A DNA stretch of 64,000 bases from Lysobacterales bacterium (GTDB taxonomy: Bacteria; Pseudomonadota; Gammaproteobacteria; Xanthomonadales; SZUA-36): assembly GCA_014238945.1 (NCBI GenBank), contig JABAAB010000026.1, positions 248,001 through 312,000 of the forward strand, given 5' to 3'. The notes under the pieces are model-generated. The model worked only from the letters and a program-made list of their open reading frames with translations, was not told where the DNA came from and did no database searches. Positions 26,412 through 35,570 of the stretch are shown here, piece by piece. Positions within the stretch are counted from its first letter, which is position 1. Every line of letters begins with the position of its first letter. The position numbers were made by a program, and so were the translations under genes.

Positions 26412-28472
26412 TTAATTGACGGGAGCGAGCCAGATGGGTGAGGTCCATGCCTGCTCCAGTACGGTTGTATAAATTGTTTCTTTGTCGCAAACATCCGGGC
26501 GTTCAGCTTCGCTATATGCCAGGCAGTCGATCATGCTCCAGCGTGGGCTTGGGTTCTCGACCGCACGCAGGTAGTAATAAGCACTATCCAATGGATTGTA
26601 TTCAGGATCTTCAAACACCCCGCAAAGCATCTTATGGCCATCACCGTAGCGTTCCCCGGTTTCCATGTTGACACCAGCGGAACTGTCGGCATCGCCGGCG
26701 ACATGAAACACTTTGTAATGCTTGCCACCATCAGAATCAACCCAACCCTTTACAATTTGCAACTTTTGCAGTGGTGTTGCTTCGCTGTCCAAGTCGGCTA
26801 CTGCCATAGCCAGAAAAACAGGTGCGGCATCCTCGGAAGCCGTCGCAGATAAGTCTGCACCCATGGGCACACCATCTCTATATGCGGTCACGAGTATTTC
26901 CGGAGACTCGCAAAGGTCAGCCGAAAAATTCCAGCTTGCGAAAAACCTTGGTTTGATACGCGGGCCAGAAGTACCAAAAACTTCCTTGCGCAGCATCGCC
27001 TCAAAAATTGACCCCCGTGAATTTTCTTCCGCCCAAACACCTGTCAGACCACCCGGGTTACCATCGACGCCACTGGGAATAAATCCTGGTGTTAACAAGC
27101 GTCCGTCCCTGGTCCATTCCTGGTATATGTGTCCACGCCATTCGCGTTCGCTCACTGCACCACCGGTCGACATATGGGTATCAGTACTGGCGCTCGCGCC
27201 AAACTTTACAGGATTCAGGCCAATTTCTTTTTCTTCTTTAAGCCCGCTAAGCAGGGCTGTCCGGTAAAAGTCATTTTCGGACAAGCAGCCGTTCCCCTGC
27301 ATGGCACCGAAGCCCAATTCTCCAGGCTCACAATAACGTGTTGGATTATCCTTTGGAAGAGAGTATTTCAGCATACCCTGTTCGAAGAAAACCCGCCCGG
27401 TTTTTCCGGGTTTACCGATTCTGCGAATTTGTTCCATCTCGCATAATTCATCCGGGGCACCAATGATTCCAGGAAAACCGTTTGCGCACTCTGATGCACC
27501 TTTGTGTTGAAATAATTCCAATATGGGTTCGCGGGCGAGGCGCAATCGAGCGTATTCGAGCTTGTTTTCGAGAGTGTCTTCCAGATCAGCGTAAGGTGTT
27601 AGCAGTTTCCCGTTAGATAGATTGGTATTGTGTGGGATCGTCAGGTAGTCACATCCGTTTTCTGCGCTGCAGGATTGATTGAGTTGTTGCCAAAGATAAA
27701 AATCCAGTGGTGCTTCGAAGCGGCTGATTGGAATGTCAGGCACACTAGCCGAGCGAAAAATGACATTCCGGTGATAATTACTGGAGGACGGGGAGCCTGA
27801 GTACTCATATCCTACGAATGCCGTGAAGTTGCAGTCTGCGCTGGTATCATTCGCCAATTCCGCCGCATCAATTATTTGTTTCCATGGTATTGCACTCGCG
27901 ACAACGCAGGCATCTCCACCTGGACACGCCGGAGAGATGCGCTTGGGCGTATCCAGCGCCAGGGCAGTGGCGGTAGCCCGAATGGCTTCAAAACCACCAG
28001 CGCGAAATGTTTGGCAATAGGCACTGTTATATACCAAATAGCTGTCGTTTGTGCAGAGCTGGTATTCACCGAGGAATTCGGCATGGTCTGTAACCGCCAT
28101 GAAGTCCAATGGGCGGTCGATGGTAATTGACCCCGTCATGTTGCCTTTCTCATCATAGGGAAGAAAGGCAATCTCTTCACCCTTGGCGAATCGGTAAGCG
28201 TCAGCCGGGGTGGTTCTTATTCCGTATGCATTGGCGTCAAAGGACAGAGTCGTATGCACATGCAAATCCCCAAACAATGCTTTCTTAAGCGGTTGTTTGT
28301 CGGCGCATTCCGCCGCGACCTTTTTGGTAGGTGTGTTCTGATCCGCTTGCTTTGAATCGCTGGGGCCGGCGGTTGAGTGTTGAGAGTGGTTGTCAGTGCA
28401 TGCAATCGTGAAACCCAGACATACCAGAGATAAAAAGCCAAGCCTGGTAAGTAGGGTAATTGTGTTTTTCAT
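26412..28472 (-). CDS. DUF3604 lipoprotein (PHP-like metal site)
   Basis: 686 residues. The lipoprotein signal ends in FTIACTDN. From about residue 65 the sequence LFGDLHVHTTLSFDANAYG starts a PHP-like metal-binding fold, followed by DFMAVTDHAEFLGEYQLC, FVGYEYSGSP and TIPHNTNLSNG, and later GASASTDTHMSTGGAV; these His/Asp clusters define the DUF3604 family. The family is common in marine gammaproteobacteria and has no established substrate; metal-dependent hydrolysis at the cell surface is likely. It lies between a small membrane protein and a hydroxysteroid-dehydrogenase-like SDR in one operon. Confidence 0.88.
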   Translation of the reverse strand: MKNTITLLTRLGFLSLVCLGFTIACTDNHSQHSTAGPSDSKQADQNTPTKKVAAECADKQPLKKALFGDLHVHTTLSFDANAYGIRTTPADAYRFAKGEEIAFLPYDEKGNMTGSITIDRPLDFMAVTDHAEFLGEYQLCTNDSYLVYNSAYCQTFRAGGFEAIRATATALALDTPKRISPACPGGDACVVASAIPWKQIIDAAELANDTSADCNFTAFVGYEYSGSPSSSNYHRNVIFRSASVPDIPISRFEAPLDFYLWQQLNQSCSAENGCDYLTIPHNTNLSNGKLLTPYADLEDTLENKLEYARLRLAREPILELFQHKGASECANGFPGIIGAPDELCEMEQIRRIGKPGKTGRVFFEQGMLKYSLPKDNPTRYCEPGELGFGAMQGNGCLSENDFYRTALLSGLKEEKEIGLNPVKFGASASTDTHMSTGGAVSEREWRGHIYQEWTRDGRLLTPGFIPSGVDGNPGGLTGVWAEENSRGSIFEAMLRKEVFGTSGPRIKPRFFASWNFSADLCESPEILVTAYRDGVPMGADLSATASEDAAPVFLAMAVADLDSEATPLQKLQIVKGWVDSDGGKHYKVFHVAGDADSSAGVNMETGERYGDGHKMLCGVFEDPEYNPLDSAYYYLRAVENPSPRWSMIDCLAYSEAERPDVCDKETIYTTVLEQAWTSPIWLAPVN

Positions 28473-28504
28473 TGTCGACTACCAATCTCTTGTTTGTATC
28501 AGGA

Positions 28505-28783
28505 TCAGATAGTGGTAAAAAACCACACGAACGGTCCGATTATTCCGAACAGGCCAAGAAATGCGAACCTGGAAAAGCGTTTATTCGGATGACCCCATAA
28601 TGACAGTGCGCCGAACGCTCCGGATGCACCAAGTGGTGGAACCCAGAAACCGGCCAACCCGGTCAGCCCAAGTAAACCGCCCATCCTGATCCAGGCTCCT
28701 TTGGTGCCTTTCGGGATTTTGTGTTTCAAACCAATCAGCCCCAACAGACCGATCAGACCCAAAAGGCCGATCCACTCCAACAT
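28505..28783 (-). CDS. Small Gly/Leu-rich membrane protein
   Basis: 92 residues with three to four hydrophobic stretches: the N-terminus repeats GLIGLLGLIGL, a middle stretch is GGLLGLTGLAGFWVPPLG, and the end is FLGLFGIIGPFVWFF. A basic loop (KHKIPKGTKGAW) separates the first two. No catalytic residues are evident. It heads the minus-strand operon with DUF3604 and SDR, 32 bases upstream of the lipoprotein start. Because of its low-complexity make-up homology is hard to judge; it could be a small integral membrane partner of the lipoprotein. Confidence 0.65.
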   Translation of the reverse strand: MLEWIGLLGLIGLLGLIGLKHKIPKGTKGAWIRMGGLLGLTGLAGFWVPPLGASGAFGALSLWGHPNKRFSRFAFLGLFGIIGPFVWFFTTI

Positions 28784-29117
28784 CTAGTACCTTCCTTTTG
28801 TTCATTGACCCAAGGGATGACGAGTAAAATATGCCTAATATTTGTGTATTCTACCATTAGCAGAGAATAAAACATCTAAATTCGCAATAATATGTTCATA
28901 AATATACGCAAATCGTTTACCGATGTTGCATCAAAGGATATAGTTAAGCTTTCAATTTCGCTGAGCTATTCATGGCCGTAGTTAGTGATCGCGTGGATTA
29001 CCACTCGTGGGTTTGCGGAACTGATCATGATTCAGAATGGCTGACCGGTTTCGATCGGGGCCTCAATCTTTGTTGGCTCATTTACCGAAAGGACCTGCAG
29101 TTGGTAACAGGGTAAGT
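28784..29117. promoter_or_regulatory. Divergent control region with AT-rich motifs
   Basis: 333 bases between the small membrane protein (minus) and the NTF2-like gene (plus). It is strongly AT-rich at 28840-28920 and holds AAATTCGCAATAAT (28878-28891) and ATACGCAAAT (28904-28913), variants of the motif seen at other control regions. No gene found. Confidence 0.5.
28904..28913 (+). promoter_or_regulatory. ATACGCAAAT motif, second copy
   Basis: Identical 10-mer to 23856-23865, with the related AAATTCGCAATAAT about 20 bases to its left. Proposed operator for the two flanking divergent units; inferred from recurrence only. Confidence 0.4.
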
Positions 29118-29579
29118 ATGAACACTTTGTATGAAATAGAACTCATCAAGCAACTTAAGGCCAGGTATTTCCGGACGCTGGATACCAACGAGTGGACAGG
29201 GTTTGGTCAGTGCCTTACGGTTGACTGCAAGGCGAGATACCGGGGTGGTAAGTGGAGCTTCGACAGCCGTTCTGAAATTGTTGGTTTCATGAAGGAACAC
29301 ATGTCAGCGGAAACGCTGTTGTCGATGCACACGGGTCATCATCCAGAAATTTCAGTTGATAAAAATGGCGTTACGGCAGTCGGAACATGGTATCTACACG
29401 ACGTGATCATCAATATTGAACACAGAACCATTCTCACTGGTGCTGCCATCTATGCTGACGAATATCGCAAAGACTCCGGCGAATGGCGAATAAGCAAAAC
29501 AGGTTACGAGCGCACTTTTGAATGTCTCGAACCGCTGCATGAGAAGCACAGGATATTACACAATATGTTCGCCGGGTGA
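29118..29579 (+). CDS. NTF2/SnoaL-fold protein, possible dehydratase or isomerase
   Basis: 153 residues from ATG 29118; the frame opens at 29037 but the shorter start matches the fold. The N-terminal helix (IELIKQLKARYFRTLDTNEWTGFGQCL), then HTGHHPEISVDKNGVTAVGTWYLHDV and the closing DEYRKDSGEWRISKTGYERTFE are typical of SnoaL_4-type cone-shaped barrels. The conserved Tyr, Asp and His pattern is that of scytalone-dehydratase-like proteins and of bile-acid 7-alpha-dehydratases (BaiE type, similar length). It precedes a thiolase by 193 bases. Catalytic role inferred. Confidence 0.78.
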   Translation: MNTLYEIELIKQLKARYFRTLDTNEWTGFGQCLTVDCKARYRGGKWSFDSRSEIVGFMKEHMSAETLLSMHTGHHPEISVDKNGVTAVGTWYLHDVIINIEHRTILTGAAIYADEYRKDSGEWRISKTGYERTFECLEPLHEKHRILHNMFAG

Positions 29580-29772
29580 GCGGCGTGTTCTGGCCAATTG
29601 CTGTGAATTTGACGGGGAAGTTTACCCGGCGGTGGCGTGCAGGAACTGCGGCAATCGACTGGTCCTGATCCATTGTCCGGCCTTCATGCGACCGCAGATC
29701 CGGGCGTAGTCGGCGAGACCGGAAAAACTTCCGTCAAGCGAAATAGTGAATACTGGGAGATAAGAGGTACAT

Positions 29773-30948
29773 ATGTCTGACGCGGTAATTATAGATGCAG
29801 TACGTACTCCGATAGGTCGGGGCAAGCCCGTGCTGGGTGCATTGAACGGCTTTCATGCAACCGAATTGCTTGGGTTGTCGTTGCGGGAATTGGTGAACAG
29901 GTCCGACTTGGACTACGCTGACATTGAATACATCGCCGGTGGTTGTGTGACACAGGCTGGTGAGCAATCCAGCAATGTAACCCGCACGGCCTGGTTGTCA
30001 TTGGGCGAGGATTTCACGGTGGGTGCCACCACGCTGGACAACCAGTGCGGCTCTGCGCAAACGGCCAACCACATGCTGTCATCGATGATTTCTACCGGCA
30101 GTTTTGATATTGGTATTGCCTGTGGCGTCGAGTCGATGAGTCGTGTCACCATGGGCGCCAACGTGTTTAATGGGCCGGGTTATTATCAACCGGAAAAGTG
30201 GCCCTGGGACACTGTTCCCAATCAGTTCATACATGCCGAACGCGTTGCACAGCGGCGGGGGATCACGCGTGCAATGACGGATGCATTTGGTTGTGAATCG
30301 CAGCGGCGTGCCAGGCAGGCATGGGAGGAAGGCCGATTTGCCCGCGAAGTAATGCTGGTGGAGGCACCGATTGTTGGTGAAGATGGCAAACCGACCGGTG
30401 AGACCACAAACGTCGGGCGTGATCAGGGTTTGCGTGACACAACCATTGAGGGCCTGGCTGAACTGAGACCGATAATGGAAGGTGGCGTTCATACACCGGG
30501 TACGAGTTCCCAGGTGTCCGATGGCTCGGCGGCCGTGCTCTGGATGAGTGCGTCGGAAGCGCAGCGACGGGGCCTCAGGCCGAGAGCCCGGATCGTGACG
30601 GATTGCGTTGTTGGGACCGATCCGTATTACTTGCTGGATGGTCCCGTTGATGCAACAGCCAGGATGCTCAAACGAAGTGGAATGCATATCAGTGACATTG
30701 ATCTTTTCGAGGTTAATGAAGCGTTCGCGGCAGTCGTGTTGTCCTGGGCCAGGGTTTATGATGTCGACTTGGAAAAGGTCAATGTCAATGGTGGTGCCAT
30801 CGCTCTCGGGCACCCCGTGGGTGCTACCGGGGCGCGGCTGATCTGCACGGCGCTGCATGAACTGGAGCGCACTGACAAGAGTACCGCATTGATTGCCATG
30901 TGCTGTGGTTCCGCTATTGGAACCGGGACAATCATTGAACGATTGTGA
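29773..30948 (+). CDS. Thiolase (acetyl-CoA acetyltransferase family)
   Basis: 391 residues. It cleaves 3-ketoacyl-CoA with CoA, the last step of a beta-oxidation round. Nucleophilic Cys in DNQCGSAQ (about residue 88), the VNEAFA motif, the His in [10 protein letters not shown] (about 346) and the second Cys in [11 protein letters not shown] (about 378) are all present, so it looks active. Overall it resembles the FadA5/steroid-type thiolases more than FadA, judged by the N-terminal [11 protein letters not shown] and the conserved loop lengths; this finer call is tentative. It is the only intact conventional thiolase in the window and could serve the operon whose own thiolase is deleted at 14188. 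Confidence 0.93.
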   Translation: MSDAVIIDAVRTPIGRGKPVLGALNGFHATELLGLSLRELVNRSDLDYADIEYIAGGCVTQAGEQSSNVTRTAWLSLGEDFTVGATTLDNQCGSAQTANHMLSSMISTGSFDIGIACGVESMSRVTMGANVFNGPGYYQPEKWPWDTVPNQFIHAERVAQRRGITRAMTDAFGCESQRRARQAWEEGRFAREVMLVEAPIVGEDGKPTGETTNVGRDQGLRDTTIEGLAELRPIMEGGVHTPGTSSQVSDGSAAVLWMSASEAQRRGLRPRARIVTDCVVGTDPYYLLDGPVDATARMLKRSGMHISDIDLFEVNEAFAAVVLSWARVYDVDLEKVNVNGGAIALGHPVGATGARLICTALHELERTDKSTALIAMCCGSAIGTGTIIERL

Positions 30949-31234
30949 ATTCACTACGACAACTGTCGCAGGGAAATAAATATAAGTGAACTTGCTGGAG
31001 CAGGGGCGATCAACGCAGGCTCTGATCCCGGACCGGATATTACGGAGGTCATTCACCTAAAGGCGCAAGGCAGCTCAATTACGCTGACGCCATGACGTCG
31101 CAAATAGCATGCTGCGGCAATCAAAGCTTGAATCAGCCGAATACGCGACATCAAGTTTTACCGCAAAGTTCGCTGTGGTTTATCGAACTGGACGAGCTGG
31201 AAATTCTATCCGCCTCAGGTATCCTCTGGCAGGC
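30949..31234. other. Intergenic stretch between convergent genes
   Basis: 285 bases between the thiolase and an SDR. Short frames with Ala/Gly-rich and basic stretches are present but none has a start signal or family match, and no strong hairpin with a T-run was found. Confidence 0.45.
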
Positions 31235-31990
31235 CTAACTGAACATCCCCCCATCGACATCCAGAGACTGGCCGGTGATGTAGGATGCCCGGTCAGAACA
31301 AAGCCAGGTCACGGTCTCAGCGATTTCCATGGGTGTACCCAGACGACCCATCGAAATTCCACGCAGAAAGCGGGGCTTGTGCTTGGCGTTCGTTGCCATG
31401 TATTTCTCCACTCCCTCGGTGTGAACCACGCCCGGATTAACGCAGTTGACCCGAATACCTGCTGCCGCATATTCCTTGGCCGCTGAGCGGGTCAGGCCAT
31501 TGACCGCCGCTTTGGCAGAGTCATAGGCAGACATCATCAGGTTGGGACTGTTGGCCGCACGCGAACCGATATTGACGATGGCGCCGCTGCCCGATTCGAG
31601 CATCGTGGGAATCTGGTGTTTGAGGCAATAAAACACGCTGTTCAGTGTGACCTGGTAGGTCCTTTCAAAGTCGGCGGCGGGCATATCGGTGAGCAAATTG
31701 CTGCCGACCGCCAGGGCCGCATTGTTCGAGGCGATGTGCAAACCGCCATAGCGGGATTGCACAGCTGCAATGGCAGCCTTGATGTCGGCTTCAATGGATA
31801 CGTCTGCGACAAAATACATGGCTTGGCCCTGGTCTGCTTCGATCAATTCGACGGTTTTCTGGGCCGCCTGTTCGTCGATATCCACCACCAGCACACGGGC
31901 GCCTTCAGCTGCAAATTTCTGGCATGTGGCGCGGCCAATGCCGCTGCCGCCGCCACTCACCATTCCAATTTTTTTATCCAATAGACCCAT
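31235..31990 (-). CDS. Short-chain dehydrogenase/reductase
   Basis: 251 residues with AGGAGA eight bases before ATG 31990. SGGGSGIGRA nucleotide site, catalytic Ser in VNIGSRAA, YDSAK motif (Tyr/Lys), and the usual C-terminus ETVTWLCSDRASYITGQSLDVDGG. The middle loop has SNNAALAVGS, where most SDRs have NNAG, a mild deviation. Last gene of a nine-gene minus-strand run that begins with the P450. Alcohol or hydroxysteroid oxidation fits the setting. Confidence 0.88.
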   Translation of the reverse strand: MGLLDKKIGMVSGGGSGIGRATCQKFAAEGARVLVVDIDEQAAQKTVELIEADQGQAMYFVADVSIEADIKAAIAAVQSRYGGLHIASNNAALAVGSNLLTDMPAADFERTYQVTLNSVFYCLKHQIPTMLESGSGAIVNIGSRAANSPNLMMSAYDSAKAAVNGLTRSAAKEYAAAGIRVNCVNPGVVHTEGVEKYMATNAKHKPRFLRGISMGRLGTPMEIAETVTWLCSDRASYITGQSLDVDGGMFS

Positions 31991-32018
31991 GTTGCAAATC
32001 TCCTGGTTGGCTATTCAC

Positions 32019-32522
32019 CTATCGGTTTATGTATGCGTTATGCCATTGCTTTATCTTAGCCGCATCGACCTTGAGATGCCGGCTGAGGTCACCAAACAGG
32101 CACGGGCGCATGTGGTGCTCGCTGAATCGCCAGTCGTCATTCACTTTGACAAATACGTCGAAGTATTTACCTGACATGATGATCTCAATAATTTGCCCGG
32201 GGCGCTGCTGGAGTACGGTATAGCAGGATCTCGCCAATACGCGTTGACGCTTTTCGTCGATCTCCAGCTTGAGGTTGCTCACGAGATGTTGAGTTTGCGG
32301 CGAACGGGTTTCCGGATGGATCTGGATCATGTCCCGGTAGAGTTCCCGGACCTCGTCACTACCCCATGCAATGACCTTGCCTGCGGGATCGTGAATGCCC
32401 CCATGGGTGAACAACCGGGACAGTGCATCAAAATCACCCCGATCCACCCGTTCGGCATAGGTGTGCAACAGGCTTTCAATCGAGTTGCGATATTTCATAG
32501 TCGGCATCTGCCATTGACGCAT
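32019..32522 (-). CDS. NTF2/SnoaL-fold protein, second copy
   Basis: 167 residues. The fold is shown by IESLLHTYAERVDRGDFDALSRLFTHGG at the N-terminus, the central TQHLVSNLKLEIDEKRQRVLARSCYTV and the final MSGKYFDVFVKVNDDWRFSEHHMRPCLFGDLS. This is the SnoaL-like dehydratase/isomerase group also containing BaiE-type bile-acid dehydratases. Not closely alike to the copy at 29118. It is 12 bases after the aldehyde dehydrogenase and 28 bases before the SDR. A dehydratase acting on a hydroxylated ring is an inference. Confidence 0.8.
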   Translation of the reverse strand: MRQWQMPTMKYRNSIESLLHTYAERVDRGDFDALSRLFTHGGIHDPAGKVIAWGSDEVRELYRDMIQIHPETRSPQTQHLVSNLKLEIDEKRQRVLARSCYTVLQQRPGQIIEIIMSGKYFDVFVKVNDDWRFSEHHMRPCLFGDLSRHLKVDAAKIKQWHNAYINR

Positions 32523-32534
32523 GGCCTCATCATC

Positions 32535-33965
32535 TTATTTCCGAATCAGTCGCGACATCAGTTTCTCAATTTTTTTGCCATAGGGCGGCAGGGTGCCCGA
32601 TATTTTTTGCAGGTTGAACCGTCCCTGATGGTAAACCGCCCTGGCATGACTGAATGTCTTGAATCCGTCGAAACCATGGTAGTGACCCATACCACTGGCT
32701 CCGATGCCGCCGAATGGCAGGTCATCAGACGCAAAATGAACACCCAGGTCATTCATGCACACGCCGCCCGACAGTGTGTCCGCAAGCACCTGGTCCTGTT
32801 CAGCTTGGTTCTTGCCGAAATAATACAAAGCCAGGGGTTGGGGCCTGGCCTGAATTTCTTGTACACAGTCCTGCAGCCGACTATAGCACCTGACGCTCAT
32901 CAGGGGACCGAAAACCTCCTCCTGCATGATTTCCATGTCTTCGTCGGGATTGATGACCAGGTGCACCGGCATTTTACGTTGCGGGCTGTCACGCCACGGC
33001 TCTTCGGCATGGGCCAGGGCGACGATTTGCGCGCCCCTGGCCTGGGCATCATCCAGGATTTGTAGCAGACGTTGAAAGTGGTGGTCGCTGATAATGGAGA
33101 CATAATCCGGGTTATCCAGCATTTTCGGGTACTGCCGGATGAAAACGTCCTGACAGATACGGATAAATTCATCAAGCTTGTCCCTTGGCACATAACAGTA
33201 GTCGGGGCTCAGGCAGATTTGTCCGCCATTCATCGCCTTGAATGTGATGATTTTCTCAGCCGCATCTTCCAGGTTCGCGTTGGCCGAAATAATGACCGGT
33301 GACTTGCCACCCAGTTCGAGTGTCACAGGTGTCAGGTTCCTGGCGGCCGCCTTCATCACCCGGCTACCGATGGCGGTGGAGCCAGTGAAAATCAGGTGAT
33401 CGAAAGGCATGCTACTGAACTCGGCAGCCACCTCGGGGCCTCCGGTCACGACCGCGATCTCGGAAAGATCAAAGTTCTCTGCGACGAGGCCGGCGATCAA
33501 GGCGGACGTGGCCGGGGTATGTTCTGATGGTTTGATCATCGCCCGGTTCCCTGCTCCGAGCACATCTGCCAATGGTCCAAATATCAGGTTGACGGGGATA
33601 TTCCATGGGCTCATGATGCCGACCACCCCTTTGGGTTGGAAATGAACCCGGGCTCGACCACCCAGCAAGCCAAGTGGAAACATGACTTGCCTTTTCTGCG
33701 GACGAATCCAGCGGTGCACGTTTTGTTTTACGTACTTCAGGTTGTTGATCGAGGTGAAAATGTCACTCATGAGTGTAACGGCGGGTGAGCGACAGCCGAA
33801 ATCGGCGTTGACCGCGTCACAGATGGCAACCTGGTGGTTGACCAGTAAGCTGATGCAGCGGTCGATCCGGTCACGGCGCAGCGCCAATGAGGGCGCACCG
33901 GACTGCAGACAGGCGTCACGCTGCTGTTGAAGGATGGCTCCAAGTTCCGTAGCTGTCATGGTCAT
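32535..33965 (-). CDS. Aldehyde dehydrogenase, coniferyl-aldehyde-dehydrogenase-like
   Basis: About 476 residues from ATG 33965 (TTG 33971 is alternative). The NAD(P)-dependent enzyme oxidises an aldehyde to the acid. LELGGKSPVII contains the general-base Glu and GGQICLSPDYCYVPRDKLDEF the nucleophilic Cys; the latter form is typical of coniferyl aldehyde dehydrogenases and related long-chain types. HVRWIRPQKRQVMFPLG and GVVGIMSPWNIPVNL are also conserved. It follows the P450/CoA-ligase genes, so oxidation of a terminal aldehyde left by P450 hydroxylation would fit. Substrate inferred. Confidence 0.9.
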   Translation of the reverse strand: MTMTATELGAILQQQRDACLQSGAPSLALRRDRIDRCISLLVNHQVAICDAVNADFGCRSPAVTLMSDIFTSINNLKYVKQNVHRWIRPQKRQVMFPLGLLGGRARVHFQPKGVVGIMSPWNIPVNLIFGPLADVLGAGNRAMIKPSEHTPATSALIAGLVAENFDLSEIAVVTGGPEVAAEFSSMPFDHLIFTGSTAIGSRVMKAAARNLTPVTLELGGKSPVIISANANLEDAAEKIITFKAMNGGQICLSPDYCYVPRDKLDEFIRICQDVFIRQYPKMLDNPDYVSIISDHHFQRLLQILDDAQARGAQIVALAHAEEPWRDSPQRKMPVHLVINPDEDMEIMQEEVFGPLMSVRCYSRLQDCVQEIQARPQPLALYYFGKNQAEQDQVLADTLSGGVCMNDLGVHFASDDLPFGGIGASGMGHYHGFDGFKTFSHARAVYHQGRFNLQKISGTLPPYGKKIEKLMSRLIRK

Positions 33966-34014
33966 ACTCAATTCTCTCGTCGGAAATTCCCAGTCGTCAT
34001 ACCCCGGTCACACT

Positions 34015-34812
34015 CTAGCGCCCCTTCCAGGCAGGTTTCCTCTTTTCCATGAATGCCTCCAGGCCCTCGCGAATGTCTTCACTTTGCATCATGGCGTGCA
34101 GGCACTCATAGCGCCCTTCCTGCTGGGCAATCTGTGCCTGCTCAACATCCGGATAATACAGCCCCTTCAATGCACATTGTTTGGTGGCCCGCACCGCGAG
34201 TGGCGCGCATTGCAATATATCTTTCGCCATGGCACGGGCGGTATCCATCACCTCGGTCATGGGTACTACCTGGTTGACCAGGCCGAGTCGTAACGCCTTC
34301 TCAGCGTCTATTGAGCGTGCCGTGAGTAACAATTCCATCGCCGGTTTGAGTCCAATTTCTCGCACCAGGCGATGCATTCCCCCCGCGACTGCAGCGGTAC
34401 CAATTTTAGGTTCGGGCAGCCCGAATACGGCGTTCTCGGAAGCGACGACCAGGTCGCAGGCCAAGATGGTTTCAAAACCACCCCCAAGCGCCATGCCATT
34501 GACTGCCGCTATGATCGGTTTTTCACAGCCGTGTCGGTTGGTCAGGCCAGCGTAACCGCTATCGGGGATCGGGTAGTCATTCTCCCTGCGAGCATTGACC
34601 ATTACGGAAATGTCACCACCCACGGAGAACGCCTTGTCCCCACTGCCGGTAATGATGGCAATCCATAAGCTGGGATCGGCTTCAAAATGGTCAAATGCCG
34701 CAGCCAATTCAAAGTTGGTATCGGGATTTAAGGCATTCAGTACCGACGGCCGGTTAATGGTGACGGTAAGAATCCGCTTGTCCTGTTCGACCTTTATGTA
34801 TTGGTAATCCAT
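34015..34812 (-). CDS. Enoyl-CoA hydratase/isomerase (crotonase family)
   Basis: 265 residues from ATG 34812; the frame open to 34893 overlaps the nitroreductase. TINRPSVLNALNPDTNFEL near the start, oxyanion-hole segments around GDKAFSVGGDISVM and AVNGMALGGGFETILACDLVVA, and both acidic positions (GGGFE and GLPEPKIG). It hydrates or isomerises an acyl-CoA double bond. Within the minus-strand run between an aldehyde dehydrogenase and a nitroreductase. Family members also include hydrolases and ring-opening enzymes, so the exact reaction is open. Confidence 0.9.
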   Translation of the reverse strand: MDYQYIKVEQDKRILTVTINRPSVLNALNPDTNFELAAAFDHFEADPSLWIAIITGSGDKAFSVGGDISVMVNARRENDYPIPDSGYAGLTNRHGCEKPIIAAVNGMALGGGFETILACDLVVASENAVFGLPEPKIGTAAVAGGMHRLVREIGLKPAMELLLTARSIDAEKALRLGLVNQVVPMTEVMDTARAMAKDILQCAPLAVRATKQCALKGLYYPDVEQAQIAQQEGRYECLHAMMQSEDIREGLEAFMEKRKPAWKGR

Positions 34813-34852
34813 GGATCGGTCTCCGTTGCGATTAAGTGGATATACACCGGGT

Positions 34853-35536
34853 TTAATCAAAACCATCAAACGAAACAAAATCGTCCGCCGCAATTCGGGG
34901 CTGTTCGAGATCGTTTACAGCATGTCCGTCATCGGCGTAACCAAGGGCCAGGCCGACGATGATCTTCTGGTCAGAGTCGATCTTCATCGCGTCACGCACC
35001 CGTTGGGGCCACTGGGCCCAACTGGCCTGTGGGCAGCTTGCAAGGCCGCGTTCCGTGGCAAGCAGCATGAGATTCTGCAAGAAGATACCGACATCGACAG
35101 CCTGCCCCAGATCCATTTCCTTTGACATGGTGATGATCAGGCCTACCGGTGCGCCGAAAAAAATATAGTTCTTGAGTACCTGCCTGATTCGAGCCGGTTT
35201 ATCCTCACGTGGAATCCCGAATGCGGTATACATCAGTTCCCCGCAAGCATACCTGCGTGACCGGTAAGGTTCCGCAAGCTTTTCCGGGTAGACCCGGTAT
35301 TCTGGCTGTTCGATCTCGCCATTTGTATATAGCCCGGCATTTATTTTTTCCAGCGCCGTGGCCAGTGGTTTGCCGGTCAGCACCGTGACTTTCCACGGTT
35401 GGATATTGCCGTTGGAGGGTGCAAATGCTGCAAGTTCGAGAATCTCGCGAACCAGTGCCTGTGGCACGGACCGGTCGCTGAATGCGCGCATGGACTTGCG
35501 AGAGCGGATCGCTTGCGAAACGGGTCCAAGTGTCAT
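34853..35536 (-). CDS. Nitroreductase-family FMN oxidoreductase
   Basis: 227 residues from ATG 35536; the frame extends to 35752 but only this start matches the family. FMN-binding IRSRKSMRAFSDRSV at the N-terminus, FAPSNGNIQPWKVTVL, and the later GLASCPQASWAQWPQRVR with IIVGLALGYADD near the C-terminus. Members reduce nitro groups, quinones, enones or flavins with NAD(P)H. In a steroid-type operon next to an OYE-type reductase it might act on an enone; nothing in the sequence decides this. Confidence 0.9.
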   Translation of the reverse strand: MTLGPVSQAIRSRKSMRAFSDRSVPQALVREILELAAFAPSNGNIQPWKVTVLTGKPLATALEKINAGLYTNGEIEQPEYRVYPEKLAEPYRSRRYACGELMYTAFGIPREDKPARIRQVLKNYIFFGAPVGLIITMSKEMDLGQAVDVGIFLQNLMLLATERGLASCPQASWAQWPQRVRDAMKIDSDQKIIVGLALGYADDGHAVNDLEQPRIAADDFVSFDGFD

Positions 35537-35570
35537 AATTGACTCCAAATGAGTTGCGGATGATAAGTCA

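Noticed and set aside
29580-29709. Frame with CRNCG and HCP that could be a small zinc ribbon
   Set aside because: Only one Cys pair is well formed and there is no start codon of its own; it continues out of frame from within the NTF2-like gene.
32193-33065. 290-codon plus-strand frame across the NTF2 and aldehyde dehydrogenase genes
   Set aside because: It crosses two well-supported minus-strand genes and shows no family motif.
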